Of a stretch of 64,000 nucleotides of DNA, positions 37,554 through 47,820 are shown one piece after another. Source of the DNA: Alphaproteobacteria bacterium. GTDB lineage: Bacteria > Pseudomonadota > Alphaproteobacteria > Micavibrionales > Micavibrionaceae. Numbering within the stretch: position 1 is the stretch's first letter; each line of letters opens with the position of its first letter. Below the pieces are notes generated by a model that did not search any database, was not told the origin of the DNA, and worked only from the letters and a program-made list of their open reading frames with translations. The stretch lies in NCBI GenBank assembly GCA_018000295.1, contig JAGNKE010000011.1, positions 1-64,000 of the forward strand, in the 5' to 3' direction. Both the position numbers and the translations under genes were made by a program.

Positions 37554-40342
37554 TGGGTCTTCTGGCCAACATGGTTTTCCTACAGCCATGGATTCTCTCG
37601 GCGCTGCTTGTGCTGCCGTTGCTGTGGTACCTTCTGCGGGTCACGCCGCCCGTTCCGCGCATGATTTATTTTCCAGCGACGCGTTTTCTTGCCGGACTGA
37701 TCTCGGAGGAGCAGACGCCCAATAAGACGCCGTGGTGGATTTTACTCCTGCGGCTTCTGATCGCTGCGCTCATCATCATCGCGCTGGCGCGGCCCGTTTA
37801 CAATCCGGCGGAGAATATCGAAGGCAGCGGGCCGGTGCGTCTGGTGATCGATAATAGCTGGGCCGGGGCGCAGACCTGGGCGCTTCAAATGAGCGCCGCA
37901 GAGGAAGCGCTCAAGCAAGCCTCGCGGGTGCAGCGCGAACTCTATATCCTGACGACGGCCCCCCTGCCCGGCGCGAAAGCTCCACTCTATAAGGGGCCGA
38001 TGGCCTATCAGGAGGCGGTGTCAGTTCTACGCGGATTGGGGACGCAGCCTTGGCCTGCCGATTATAAAGCCGCGCAAACGCTTATCCTTGAGAATAAACC
38101 CGCGCAAAGCCTTCATACGCTCTGGCTCGGCGGCGGTCTGGATGAAGGCAATCTGGACGTTCTGGTGCAAACCCTGCAGGCGCAGGGGAGCCTGACCTAT
38201 ACCGGGCCGGAGCCTTTTCGCCTGCCTCTTCTGCTGCGTCCCGCTCGGGAAAAGGATACCAAAAGCCTTGAAGAGCAGAGAGCGCTTGTGAAAGTTTCGC
38301 TGGATGCAGCGCCCGCGATTCCTGATCTAATGCCGGTTCCGGTGCAGGCGCTTTCACGCAGCAACCAGATTCTGGATGTGCAGACCGTTGAACTCAAGCG
38401 GTCGCAGTTGCCGCAGAATGTGCTGTTCGATATTCCCGAGCCTTTGCGGAACGAAGCGGGTTCTTTCAGGATCAGCGGGATGAAGGGTGCGGGCAGCGTG
38501 TTTCTGCTCGACGACCAATTCCAGAAGCGCCATGTCGGGATCGCCGAGCCGGCGGAGGATGCCGATACCGCTCCGCTGATGAACGCGGGATTTTATCTCA
38601 AGCGGGCGCTGGAGCCGAGCGCGACGCTGACGACAGATACGCTTGATGCGCTGTTGAAGATCGAAAACCTGTCCACGATTATCCTGCCCGATGTCGGGGC
38701 GATGCCGTCCGATACACTGAACGCACTTGAACAATGGGTGAAGGCGGGCGGTCTTCTTTTGCGATTTTCCGGTCCCAATCTGAGCGAGTCGCAAGGTGAG
38801 CAATATCTCCTGCCCGTGCGTTTGCGTGCCGGGGGGCGGGCGCTGGAAGGCTCGCTGTCGTGGGAAAAGCCGCAAGCTATTTCCGCGTTTGAGCCGAGCA
38901 GCCCATTTTATGGACTGGCGATTCCCCCCGACATCAAGGTCAAGCAGCAGGTTCTGGCCGATCCGGCGCAAGAGCTGGACGGCAAAGTCTGGGCGCGGCT
39001 TGAGGACGGCACCCCCCTGATTACCGGGACGCCTCTGGAGCGCGGGCTTGTCGTGCTGATCCATACGACCGCGACGCCGGACTGGTCCGACCTTGCCCTT
39101 TCCGGTCTTTATGTGGATATCCTTAACCGCTTGATCAAAATGGCCGGTCATTCCGTCAAATCCCTGAATGTCAACCAGAGCTACCTTGAACCGATACAAG
39201 TTCTGGATGGTAACGGGAACTTGACGCCCCCACCGGGGTATGTGCAGTCGATTCCTGCGGATAAGGTCGCCGGATTCATTCCTGACTCGACGCACCCGCC
39301 GGGAATTTACGGAACAGGCGGGTTTCAGGTCGCGCTTAATCTGGGAAGCGCCCTGCCTCCTTTAAAATCCGTTGGCACCCTGCCCTCCAGCGTGGTTCAA
39401 AAATATTACGATGCCGATTACGAGATCGATTTGATGCCGCGCCTGCTTTACGCCGCGCTTATCCTCTTTCTTCTCGATTGGGTCATCATGATCGTCATTC
39501 TTTCGGGGGGATTGTTTCCCGTTTTCGGTCAGAGGCGCAAGCGCGGCTTTGGATTTTCAGCTTTCCTTTTTCTGTTCCTGCTGATTTTAGCGTCCTCTGC
39601 GCAAGCTCAGGATTCTACAGCAGACAAGGATATGGCGTATGCCAACGGGTTTTATCTGGCTTATGTTCAAAGCGGAGATTCCGGGCTTGATGCCGTCACC
39701 CAGCGCGGGTTGGAAAGCCTTTCTGAAATCCTGACCCGGCGGACGTCGGTGGAGCCGGACGGGGTGGTCGCGGTGAACCCCGAAACCGACAACCTCGCGT
39801 TCTTTCCGATCCTTTACTGGGCAGTTTCGCCGGGGAAGGCCCCCTATTCCGGCAAGGCGATGCAGAATGTGCAGAATTATCTTGATCACGGCGGCACGAT
39901 CGTTTTCGACACACGCGACCAGAGCGGAAGCACGGGCAGCACCGCCGAGACAGAGAGCGCCCGCACGCTGCGCCAAATGACCGGATCGCTCAATATTCCG
40001 CCTCTAATCCCCGTACCCAAGGATCATGTTTTGACGCGCTCTTTCTACCTGCTGAAAGATTTTCCGGGGCGCTATAACGGCGGCACGGTGTGGGTCGAGC
40101 AGCACAGCGCGGGGGGACGCGATGATGTGTCATCGGTCATTATCGGCGGGAATGACTGGGCGGGGTCGTGGGCGTCCTCGGGCGTCGGATCGTCGGCGCG
40201 GCAATCCATGCTGTTCGGCGGGTCGAAGCAGGAGGAGATGTCCTTGCGTTTTGGCGTCAATCTTGTGATGTATGCGCTTACGGGCAATTATAAAAATGAC
40301 CAAGTGCACGTTCCGCATATCCTCAAGCGGCTGGACCAATAG
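37550..40342 (+). CDS. BatA-like N-terminal / DUF4159 membrane protein
   Basis: 930 residues. The N-terminus has the BatA pattern: TM1 (LQPWILSALLVLPLLWYLL), PATRFLAGLI, TM2 (WILLLRLLIAALIIIALARP). A long extracytoplasmic region follows with a class I GATase-like or VWA-like part, TM3 and TM4 near 620-690 and a C-terminal DUF4159 domain (about 700-925) with YANGFYLAYVQSGDSG at its start. It probably works with the MoxR/DUF58 pair on an envelope process. Start overlaps the DUF58 stop. Confidence 0.82.
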   Translation: MMGLLANMVFLQPWILSALLVLPLLWYLLRVTPPVPRMIYFPATRFLAGLISEEQTPNKTPWWILLLRLLIAALIIIALARPVYNPAENIEGSGPVRLVIDNSWAGAQTWALQMSAAEEALKQASRVQRELYILTTAPLPGAKAPLYKGPMAYQEAVSVLRGLGTQPWPADYKAAQTLILENKPAQSLHTLWLGGGLDEGNLDVLVQTLQAQGSLTYTGPEPFRLPLLLRPAREKDTKSLEEQRALVKVSLDAAPAIPDLMPVPVQALSRSNQILDVQTVELKRSQLPQNVLFDIPEPLRNEAGSFRISGMKGAGSVFLLDDQFQKRHVGIAEPAEDADTAPLMNAGFYLKRALEPSATLTTDTLDALLKIENLSTIILPDVGAMPSDTLNALEQWVKAGGLLLRFSGPNLSESQGEQYLLPVRLRAGGRALEGSLSWEKPQAISAFEPSSPFYGLAIPPDIKVKQQVLADPAQELDGKVWARLEDGTPLITGTPLERGLVVLIHTTATPDWSDLALSGLYVDILNRLIKMAGHSVKSLNVNQSYLEPIQVLDGNGNLTPPPGYVQSIPADKVAGFIPDSTHPPGIYGTGGFQVALNLGSALPPLKSVGTLPSSVVQKYYDADYEIDLMPRLLYAALILFLLDWVIMIVILSGGLFPVFGQRRKRGFGFSAFLFLFLLILASSAQAQDSTADKDMAYANGFYLAYVQSGDSGLDAVTQRGLESLSEILTRRTSVEPDGVVAVNPETDNLAFFPILYWAVSPGKAPYSGKAMQNVQNYLDHGGTIVFDTRDQSGSTGSTAETESARTLRQMTGSLNIPPLIPVPKDHVLTRSFYLLKDFPGRYNGGTVWVEQHSAGGRDDVSSVIIGGNDWAGSWASSGVGSSARQSMLFGGSKQEEMSLRFGVNLVMYALTGNYKNDQVHVPHILKRLDQ

Positions 40343-40354
40343 GAGAATGATGCC

Positions 40355-42448
40355 ATGAACGGTCCTGCCCTTCGTCTGCATTTCTCCCCCTTCATCGACG
40401 AGACGTGGCTGATCGCCGTAGTAGTGATCGGTGCTCTTTTTGTGGCGGCGGCGTTCTGGCGGTCACGGCGGACGCTTGTGTTCCGCGCTGTGACCTTGTC
40501 GTTCTTTATTCTTATTCTAATGAATCCCTCCCTTCTGAGCGAAGACAGAAAAGGTGTGGACGATGTTGCAGTCATTGTCGTTGACCGCAGCGCCAGCCAG
40601 ACTATGGGGCAACGCCAGGAGCGCACCGACCGCGCCCTTGCCGCGTTGAAGGCGCAGCTTGATAAAGTTGAGGGACTGGATTTGCGGATCATCGAGGCGC
40701 CGGAAGCGGGAAGCCTTGAAAACCGGACCAAACTGTTCGAGGTTCTCGATCCCGCCTTCGCCAGCATCCCGCAGCAACGGCGGGCGGGCGTGATTTTCAT
40801 TTCGGATGGGCAAATCCACGACGTGCCGCAAAATCCGGCTCAGTTTACGCAGTACGGGCCGATCAGCCTGCTGCTCAGCGGCGACCGCAACGAACGTGAT
40901 CGGCAGATCGTGATTACCAACGCGCCGAGTTACGGGCTTGTCGGGCAGGCCGTGGACGTCAAATACAAGATTGAGGATACCGCCAATATCGGCGCATCCA
41001 CCGCCGATGTCACCTTCACGCGGCATGACGGGACGACGGAACGGTTCAATGTGCCGGTGAATATCGAGCAAACCCTCAGCCTGCCCATCGAAAATCCGGG
41101 GCAGAACGTGTTCGAGCTTTCCGTGCAGGGTGTGAACGACGAGTTGACTACCGCCAATAACAAGGCGGCGCTTCTGGTCAATGGTGTACGCGATCGGCTG
41201 CGCGTCCTGCTGGTCTCCGGTAAGCCCCATGCGGGGGGGAGGACGTGGCGGGATCTGCTGACCTCCGATCCTGGCGTCGACCTTGTGCATTTCACGATTT
41301 TACGTGAGCCGGAGAAGCTGGACTTCACGCCGCAGGACGAGCTTTCCCTGATCGCCTTTCCGTTCCGGGAGCTGTTCGAGATCAAGCTTTACGATTTCGA
41401 CCTTATTATCTTCGACCGCTACCACCTCAACCGCATTCTGCCGAATTTCTATTTCGACAATATCGCCAAGTATGTCGAGGAAGGCGGCGCGTTCCTGGAG
41501 GCCAGCGGGCCGTCCTATGCAGGGGATGATTCCATCTATATGACCAGCCTTGTGAGCATCCTGCCGGGCAGCCCGACAGGAGACGTCATCGAGCGGCCGT
41601 TCAAGCCGACGCCGACCGATCTGGGGCGGCGGCATCCGGTGACGAACAGCCTCGTCTGGGGCGATTATCATTCGAAAGACAAGGGTGTGCCGAGCTGGGG
41701 ACGCTGGCTGCGGCAGGTGGGGATTCATCAGGAGAGCGGGGATGCGCTGCTGAACGGGATCGAGGATAAGCCCCTGCTGATCCTCGACCGGGTGAAAAAG
41801 GGCCGCGTGGCACAGATTGCCAGCGACCAGATCTGGCTGTGGTCTCGGGGCTACGAGACCGGCGGGCCGCATGCCGAACTTCTGCGGCGGGTCGTGCACT
41901 GGCTGATGAAGGAACCGGAACTGGATGAGCGGGCGCTGAGCGTCAGCACCGAGAAAAACACGATCATCGTGCGCAAGCATATCTACGATCAGGACAAGGA
42001 AACAATCGGCATGACCACGCCCGAAGGGCAAAAAAGCATGTTCGAACTGGCGCCGACGCCGGAGGGGTGGCTGGAGCACCGCGTGACAGCGAGTACGCTC
42101 GGCATCTACGCCTTCGAGGACGGAAACGGGGAGCGGCGTTACGCCATCATCGGCGACGTCAACCCGCCGGAACTCTTCAGCGTCAAGACCACTGCGGAAA
42201 AGCTTGAGCCTGCTCTCAGCGCGTCTGACGGCGGCGCGGTGTGGCTGGCCGATGCGCCCGAGCCGCGGGTGCGGCTGCTGACCAACAGCCGGAGCTACGC
42301 CGGAAATAACTGGGTCGGGCTGCGGCGGAACAACGATTACACCGTGTCGGGGGTGAAGGATATTCCCCTGATGCCGGAATGGATGAGCTTGCTTTTGTTG
42401 CTGTGCCTGCTGACCTTCGCGTGGTGGCGCGAGGGGATGATCCGCTGA
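40355..42448 (+). CDS. Membrane protein with VWA-like and GATase-like domains
   Basis: 697 residues. TM1 (LIAVVVIGALFVAAAFW) and TM2 near the N-terminus, then a VWA-like segment around VIVVDRSASQTMG (a MIDAS-like DxSxS), an Ig-like part, and a class I glutamine-amidotransferase-like domain (about 285-520) starting RLRVLLVSGKPHAGGRTWR; the catalytic Cys is absent, so probably structural. A C-terminal helix (LLLLLCLLTFAWW) anchors it. Fourth gene of the moxR operon; start 12 bp after DUF4159 stop. Confidence 0.75.
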   Translation: MNGPALRLHFSPFIDETWLIAVVVIGALFVAAAFWRSRRTLVFRAVTLSFFILILMNPSLLSEDRKGVDDVAVIVVDRSASQTMGQRQERTDRALAALKAQLDKVEGLDLRIIEAPEAGSLENRTKLFEVLDPAFASIPQQRRAGVIFISDGQIHDVPQNPAQFTQYGPISLLLSGDRNERDRQIVITNAPSYGLVGQAVDVKYKIEDTANIGASTADVTFTRHDGTTERFNVPVNIEQTLSLPIENPGQNVFELSVQGVNDELTTANNKAALLVNGVRDRLRVLLVSGKPHAGGRTWRDLLTSDPGVDLVHFTILREPEKLDFTPQDELSLIAFPFRELFEIKLYDFDLIIFDRYHLNRILPNFYFDNIAKYVEEGGAFLEASGPSYAGDDSIYMTSLVSILPGSPTGDVIERPFKPTPTDLGRRHPVTNSLVWGDYHSKDKGVPSWGRWLRQVGIHQESGDALLNGIEDKPLLILDRVKKGRVAQIASDQIWLWSRGYETGGPHAELLRRVVHWLMKEPELDERALSVSTEKNTIIVRKHIYDQDKETIGMTTPEGQKSMFELAPTPEGWLEHRVTASTLGIYAFEDGNGERRYAIIGDVNPPELFSVKTTAEKLEPALSASDGGAVWLADAPEPRVRLLTNSRSYAGNNWVGLRRNNDYTVSGVKDIPLMPEWMSLLLLLCLLTFAWWREGMIR

Positions 42449-42585
42449 TATTTGCGCAGCAAATTACGAGACGTTGATAATCATTTTATTTAAAAATTCG
42501 AAGCATTACTCTTTATTCTGATTCCAGATAGTTATGCCTCTGAGTAATATTAAGAGGGCATCATTTGGTGAGTTAAGGACATTTA

Positions 42586-42930
42586 ATGAAAAAATCAGAT
42601 GATCAAACCACAATATCAGTTGTTCTATCGTATGACGATCCAAGAGCGATGGAAACAGAACTTCCTGCAAGGATTATCGCCTATCAGGAAATTCTTTATA
42701 AGTACGATGCGCTTTTCTTGGACGAGAAAATGGAAATTTTTATTAGCAAGGCGAAAGCTCATATCCCAATAGGAGATTTGGGCATTATAGATAAACTCAA
42801 TTTTTGTATGATTGTATCTCTGAAATATGATGCAAGGTGCAACAGACCATCTATGCATCTTACAACGAAAACTATTAAGTTTATGGCCGACAATTTTATT
42901 TCGTTGGATTTTGACCCTTATGAAATTTGA
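42586..42930 (+). CDS. Hypothetical protein, AT-rich orphan
   Basis: 114 residues, AT-rich compared with both flanks. No recognised domain: a mixed alpha/beta pattern with VVLSYDDPRAMETELPARI at the N-terminus and an MHLTTKTIKFMADNFISL strand near the C-terminus. AAGGAC precedes ATG 42586. No signal peptide. It sits between the end of the MoxR operon and the convergent hybrid kinase, a typical position for acquired cargo; an immunity-type role is possible but unsupported. Confidence 0.55.
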   Translation: MKKSDDQTTISVVLSYDDPRAMETELPARIIAYQEILYKYDALFLDEKMEIFISKAKAHIPIGDLGIIDKLNFCMIVSLKYDARCNRPSMHLTTKTIKFMADNFISLDFDPYEI

Positions 42931-42945
42931 TTTTTTAACAGACAA

Positions 42946-44877
42946 TCAAGCCTGTCTTTTCTTTTTGCCGGATACGCGGGGTTTGGCGTGGGCGGTGAGA
43001 ACCGCGGAGACCTGCTGGTCGATGATTTCCTTTGAGAGCGGCTTTTTGAGGATGGCCTTGATGGCCGGGTGGTCCTTGGCGATGTCCTCTAGTTGCTGCT
43101 GCGCGTAGCCCGTCAGCATGATAAACGGAATATCGGGGAAGTCGTAGTGGACCTGATGCACCAGTTCGGTTCCGGTCATCTTGGGCATATTTTCGTCTGT
43201 AATCACGAGGTCGAATTCTCCTGGCTCCTCCCGCAGCCGGTCAAGCGCCTCAAGCCCGCTGGCGCAGCTTTCCGCCCGGTAGCCGAGGCGCAGGAGCATC
43301 TTCATCATCATGTCGCGCACGGAATCCTGATCCTCCACCAGAAGTATCCGTGCACCGACCCATGAGGTCTGTGCCTGCTTCGGGGATATACTCTCACGGG
43401 GCGCGGATTCGGACGCGGTCAGCATTTTGGCATCGGCGGGGAAATAAAGATCGAAGGTCGTCCCCTGCCCCAGTGCGCTTTCGATGACCATGGCGGCCTG
43501 ATGGCCCACGATCACGCCGTGGACGGTGGCCATGCCGAGCCCGGTGCCCTTGTTCACGGGCTTGGTGGTGAAGAAGGGTTCGAAGATATGCTCCATCACC
43601 ACGCGGCTCATGCCGCAGCCGGTATCCGAGAGCCGCAGGCGGATGTAGGCCTGTTCCTTCGCCACATGACCGAGAATAAGGCGAGTTTTTGTGGCGTCTA
43701 CGTCCTCGATCCAAGTCGGGGGCTGCTCACGCGGATCGGGCAGGCTGTCCCAGATGGCCTCGGGATGCGGAAACTCGTCGGCGAACTCCAGGCTGACGCC
43801 GATGCGGATTTCGCCCCGGTCGTTGTCGATCGCATCGCGAGCATTGACGCAGAGATTCATGAAGGCCTGCATGATCTGCGAGGCGTTGCCGTTGATGATG
43901 GCTTGCGGCGTTTCAAAGTCGGTTTTTATTTCTATGGTTTTGGGCAGGCTGGCCTTCAGGATGTTCACCGTCTCCTGCAGGGAGATGACGATATCGACGG
44001 GCTCCTTGGCGCTGTCCTTGCGGCGGGAGAAGGCCAGCATCTGATCGACGAGGGCTTTGGCTTCGCGCACGGCGGTTAGGATATTTTTTGCGAATTTCTG
44101 CTCCTCCGAGCCGCTTTTGAGGTCTTCGTCGAGGAATTCGGCGTAACCGGAAATGGCCGAAAGAATATTATTGAAATCGTGAGCGATGCCTCCGGCCAGA
44201 CGGCCGATGGCCTCCATCTTTTGCGCCTGATAGAACTGTTCCTCCAGATGCTTTTTTTCCTGTGCGGCCTTAAACCGTTCCGTTACATCGCGGCTGGTGG
44301 CGATCAAGCCGCCGTCCGGCAGGCGGGAGACGGAAATGTCGAGGCTGCGCTGGGTGCTCTCACCCTCCAAAGTGATGTTCAACTGCTCCTGCCAGAAGCC
44401 GTGTTGTTCGAGTGCGGGGAGCATTTTTTCGGCAGCTGCTTCTGCTGCCTTCTCCGGGAAAATACGCAGCCAGCTTTCACCGATGAACTGGTCCTCCGCC
44501 TCCAACGGGATACCGAATATCCCGAACATCGCCGTGTTCATATAGGTCAGGGCGCCGGATGGATTGATCATCGCTATGCCCTCCTGCGCGGCCTCGATGG
44601 CCATCAGGCGATTGCCGAGCAGATCATGCGCGGCGCGGTGTTCGTCCAGTAATTGTTCGTGGCTTTTCCTGACCCTGGTATTAGTGGCCAGCATATAGAG
44701 GCTGAAAAATGCCAGCGCCAGCAAACTGAAAATCAATAGGAATTCAATAGCGGTGAGCGCTTCCGCTATATTCTGAACGTGGTAGTAGGTTGTCAGAAGC
44801 GCTGTGAGGGACAGGCCCAGGACGATTACGGCGGCAGAATTGGTTTGGACAAACTGGCGAAGGCGTTGTTTTTTCAT
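42946..44877 (-). CDS. Hybrid PAS sensor histidine kinase with receiver domain
   Basis: About 643 residues from ATG 44877; a TTG 63 bases upstream would overlap the LuxR-type gene. Two TM helices in the first 70 residues, a PAS domain (about 95-220), HisKA with the His in GGIAHDFNNILSAI, an HATPase (NLCVNARDAIDN as N box, KGTGLGMATVHG as G2) and a C-terminal receiver (FDLVITDENMPKMTG). The layout mirrors CckA, but the true CckA is the product of 52147-54648. It lies 41 bp downstream of the LuxR-family regulator on the same strand, its probable partner. Confidence 0.87.
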   Translation of the reverse strand: MKKQRLRQFVQTNSAAVIVLGLSLTALLTTYYHVQNIAEALTAIEFLLIFSLLALAFFSLYMLATNTRVRKSHEQLLDEHRAAHDLLGNRLMAIEAAQEGIAMINPSGALTYMNTAMFGIFGIPLEAEDQFIGESWLRIFPEKAAEAAAEKMLPALEQHGFWQEQLNITLEGESTQRSLDISVSRLPDGGLIATSRDVTERFKAAQEKKHLEEQFYQAQKMEAIGRLAGGIAHDFNNILSAISGYAEFLDEDLKSGSEEQKFAKNILTAVREAKALVDQMLAFSRRKDSAKEPVDIVISLQETVNILKASLPKTIEIKTDFETPQAIINGNASQIMQAFMNLCVNARDAIDNDRGEIRIGVSLEFADEFPHPEAIWDSLPDPREQPPTWIEDVDATKTRLILGHVAKEQAYIRLRLSDTGCGMSRVVMEHIFEPFFTTKPVNKGTGLGMATVHGVIVGHQAAMVIESALGQGTTFDLYFPADAKMLTASESAPRESISPKQAQTSWVGARILLVEDQDSVRDMMMKMLLRLGYRAESCASGLEALDRLREEPGEFDLVITDENMPKMTGTELVHQVHYDFPDIPFIMLTGYAQQQLEDIAKDHPAIKAILKKPLSKEIIDQQVSAVLTAHAKPRVSGKKKRQA

Positions 44878-44918
44878 CTCAGATTTATCCCACACCGCCT
44901 CGTTTCCGTCCGATTTCG

Positions 44919-45614
44919 TTAATCCGTGGGCAGGCCGCAATCGCGCAGCTTGAGGGCGGCAACCGTCCGGTTCTTGGCCCCGAGTTTGCGGCAGATGCTA
45001 CGGACGTGCAGCTTCACGGTCACGATTTTTAGATTCAATGAGTCTGCAATATCCTGGTTGGTTTCTCCGCGTGCAAGATGCGTGACGATCTGGCGCTCTC
45101 TGGGCGTCAATCCCAAATCTTCGAGAATTCTGCGGATTTCCTGAGGATCTTTATCCGATGCGCCATTCGTATGCGTGGTCTTAGGCTTCGGATCATTATA
45201 ATAAGCGGGCGCGTAGTTCTCCGTGTTCTCCTCCAGCGGAATGTAGGGTTTGCCGGACAAGACCTGCTGGATTCCATTCAGGAGCGACTTTCCGGACAGG
45301 GTTTTGGGAAAGTAGGCCCGCGCCCCCAACTCGAGTGAGGTCCGCACGTCATCCGGCTCGGCTACGCCCGACATGATCGCTACGGGCTTGCCGGGATAGG
45401 AGTCGCGCATGAATTTCAGGCCTTCGAAGCCGTTCATGCCGGGCATCTTGAAATCCAGCACCACGAGATCGTAATCCTGCTCATCGGCCAGAATTTTTTG
45501 GGTTTCATGGAAATCCTTGGCCAAAGCCACTTTAGCGCCGGGATAGGCGCGCTCGATATACTGAACCAAAGTATCGCGGAACAGCGTGTGATCGTCTGCT
45601 ATTAATAGTTTCAT
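44919..45614 (-). CDS. NarL/LuxR-family response regulator
   Basis: 231 residues. Receiver domain with D9 near ADDHTLFRD and phospho-acceptor Asp in YDLVVLDFKMPGMNG; the C-terminal LuxR-type HTH reads LTPRERQIVTHLARGETNQD and IADSLNLKIVTVKLHVRSI. A long linker of about 25 residues separates the domains. Pairs with the hybrid kinase 41 bp downstream. The upstream 145 bp are very AT-rich with a perfect palindrome TACATATATATGTA at 45713-45726, a possible operator. Confidence 0.88.
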   Translation of the reverse strand: MKLLIADDHTLFRDTLVQYIERAYPGAKVALAKDFHETQKILADEQDYDLVVLDFKMPGMNGFEGLKFMRDSYPGKPVAIMSGVAEPDDVRTSLELGARAYFPKTLSGKSLLNGIQQVLSGKPYIPLEENTENYAPAYYNDPKPKTTHTNGASDKDPQEIRRILEDLGLTPRERQIVTHLARGETNQDIADSLNLKIVTVKLHVRSICRKLGAKNRTVAALKLRDCGLPTD

Positions 45615-45759
45615 GCCTAAATATCTGAAGTAAAATGATTAAAGAAAAATCCCCAATATCTTTAGTATATATTAGCGGACGAATATTAATAAGCAGATAA
45701 AATGAGACTACATACATATATATGTAATCTTGGGGTATTTTTTCTTAATATTACTTAAC

Positions 45760-47808
45760 TTAATTCTCGGCCATGAACAGAATCTGGTCGGGGTTGTTCT
45801 GCACCCCCTTCAGGCGGAGGCGGTAGACATACACCCCCTCCAGAACGCGCTGGACATAGTTCCTTGTTTCGGAAAAGGGAATGAGTTCGATCCAGTCGAT
45901 CAGGCTGATCTGGCCGGTACGGGGATCACCATAGGTCTTGAGCCATTTATCGACGCGGCCGGGTCCAGCGTTATAGGCGGCGATGGCCAGCGGGTAGGAA
46001 TTATTATATTTCCGCAACAGCGAACGCATATAGGTGGTGCCGAGCTGAATATTATGGGCGGGCCGTTCGGTCAGCCAGGCGATGTCGTGGGCAATGCCTA
46101 GTTTACGGGCCGTGTCCTTCGCCGTTCCGGGCATGAGCTGCATCAGGCCACGGGCGCCCGCCGGGCTATAGGCATTATAGTCGAACATGCTTTCCTGCCG
46201 GATCAGTGCATGGATCAGCGCCCATTCGATATCGTCAATCCCCTGCACCCATTTGGTGATCGTGGGGTAAGATTGCGCGGTCAGGAACAACCCTTTGTTG
46301 GTGGCTTTCTTGGCGATTTTAATCGCTTCGTGCGTGCGGCCCATCTGCGCGGCCAGTTCGGCGGCGTAGCGGTAGGCTTTCGGGGTTTCCTCCGCGTCGA
46401 TGAAGGCCTGCAGGAACCTTCCGGCCTCACCATCCTGTCCGGCAGCATTGAAGAGCTGCGCGGCCTGAACGAGATCGTTGCGGGCGAATTTGTCCTTGTC
46501 CGTGCGCGAGAGCGTTGGCGGCGCGACCTTGGGCAGATGGTCCTGCACCCGGAGTTTGATATTCGCCAGCTGGCCGTAATAGACAGTCTGATACGCTGCA
46601 GCTTTCTTGAACCAGCCGCGGGCCATGTCCTCCTTTTTCATCGCCTCGGAAGCACGTCCGGCCCAATAGGCGGCGCGGGCCTTGCTGATCGGGGTTTCGA
46701 CCTGATTGTACATGGCGGTGAATCTTTCCAGCGCCTCGGTGGGTTTATTCATAAAGCGCAGCGCCAGCCAGCCCGCCAGCCATTCGGCCTCGGCAAAGGA
46801 GACTCCGTCCTTCTGCTGATGTTTTTGGGCTAAAAGATACGCGCTCTTGTAGCTCCCCTGATCCATAAGGCGGCGGACGATGATCTGACGCTCTTCCCAC
46901 CATTCCTCAAGGTTCTGGATTTTCGAGCTGTCTGGCGCCTGATGCAGCAGTTCCATTGCACCGAAATCCTGATTGTTCTTGCGGCGCCAGCGGATGCGCT
47001 CATAGAGAAGCCCGGCGTCACTCTGGAGGTAGCCGGGGACTTTTTTAATCAACCCTTCCACGTTTTTTTTGCCCTGCGCCAGCGCAATCCGTGCCTCGGC
47101 CAATTCGGGGTAGCCCTGCCCCAACACGCCGGCAATCGCCCGGGCGCTGTCGTAGCGTTCAGCCAGCAGGAGCGCATCAAAGCGGCGCTTGTGCGCGTCG
47201 AGGGTCAAAAACTGGCCGTATTTTTCGAAAAGGCCGCGTTGCTGATCGCGACTGGTCAGGGTGCTGGCCCACCAATCGACCATGAACTTCCGTGCCTCGT
47301 CCTTGCGGCCCTGCGCGACCAGAGCGTCCATGTAGCGGCTCATGCCCCTGCCCGTCTGGGGCGGGTAATCCTTGAACCATGTCAGGACGTCGTTGCTGGG
47401 AAAATTTGCGGGCATGATGTCCTCGACCTTCGCGGTCATTTTGGTAATACCCGGCCAGTCCGGATTTTGGCGGATGAAGCGGGTAAGCGTCACAAAAAGG
47501 CCTGGATCCCAGCTTGATCGTTCTTCGGTGAAGACCAGCCAGTGATAAAGCTTGGCGGCCAGAGGATCGCGGCTTTCGGCGATATATTTACGCGCCTGTT
47601 CCCTTTTTCCCTGCCGGAAGGCTTGAATGGCAAGGACCGTATTCTTTCGCGCCTGTGCGGTCTGGACGCGGCTGATCTCCGAATCCTTTGCGAAAATGGG
47701 GGCTGAGAGCAGAAATGCTAACTGAAAAACGCCCAGAAGAACGATCAGAACCTTGCGCGGCGGCTTCCGAGGCGATAAATTGGCACAAATCGCGGGAATT
47801 ATCGTCAA
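45760..47808 (-). CDS. slt: Soluble lytic murein transglycosylase
   Basis: About 682 residues. An N-terminal signal-like helix (VLIVLLGVFQLAFLLSAPIFA), a long helical superhelix (about 40-500) like the Slt70 U-domain, and a C-terminal goose-type lysozyme domain: RQESMFDYNAYSPAGARGLM (catalytic Glu), MQLMPGTAKDTARKLG, and IAAYNAGPGRVDKWL. It cleaves peptidoglycan with 1,6-anhydro formation. The only usable start before dapA is TTG 47808, 12 bp from the divergent dapA ATG; the frame continues open upstream but overlaps dapA and is not credible. Confidence 0.88.
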   Translation of the reverse strand: MTIIPAICANLSPRKPPRKVLIVLLGVFQLAFLLSAPIFAKDSEISRVQTAQARKNTVLAIQAFRQGKREQARKYIAESRDPLAAKLYHWLVFTEERSSWDPGLFVTLTRFIRQNPDWPGITKMTAKVEDIMPANFPSNDVLTWFKDYPPQTGRGMSRYMDALVAQGRKDEARKFMVDWWASTLTSRDQQRGLFEKYGQFLTLDAHKRRFDALLLAERYDSARAIAGVLGQGYPELAEARIALAQGKKNVEGLIKKVPGYLQSDAGLLYERIRWRRKNNQDFGAMELLHQAPDSSKIQNLEEWWEERQIIVRRLMDQGSYKSAYLLAQKHQQKDGVSFAEAEWLAGWLALRFMNKPTEALERFTAMYNQVETPISKARAAYWAGRASEAMKKEDMARGWFKKAAAYQTVYYGQLANIKLRVQDHLPKVAPPTLSRTDKDKFARNDLVQAAQLFNAAGQDGEAGRFLQAFIDAEETPKAYRYAAELAAQMGRTHEAIKIAKKATNKGLFLTAQSYPTITKWVQGIDDIEWALIHALIRQESMFDYNAYSPAGARGLMQLMPGTAKDTARKLGIAHDIAWLTERPAHNIQLGTTYMRSLLRKYNNSYPLAIAAYNAGPGRVDKWLKTYGDPRTGQISLIDWIELIPFSETRNYVQRVLEGVYVYRLRLKGVQNNPDQILFMAEN

Positions 47809-47820
47809 GAAAGTCCGATT

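Noticed and set aside
38354..39295. A 313-codon minus-strand frame inside the DUF4159 gene
   Set aside because: It lies inside an intact operon gene and has arginine/glutamine-rich, motif-free translation typical of antisense shadows.
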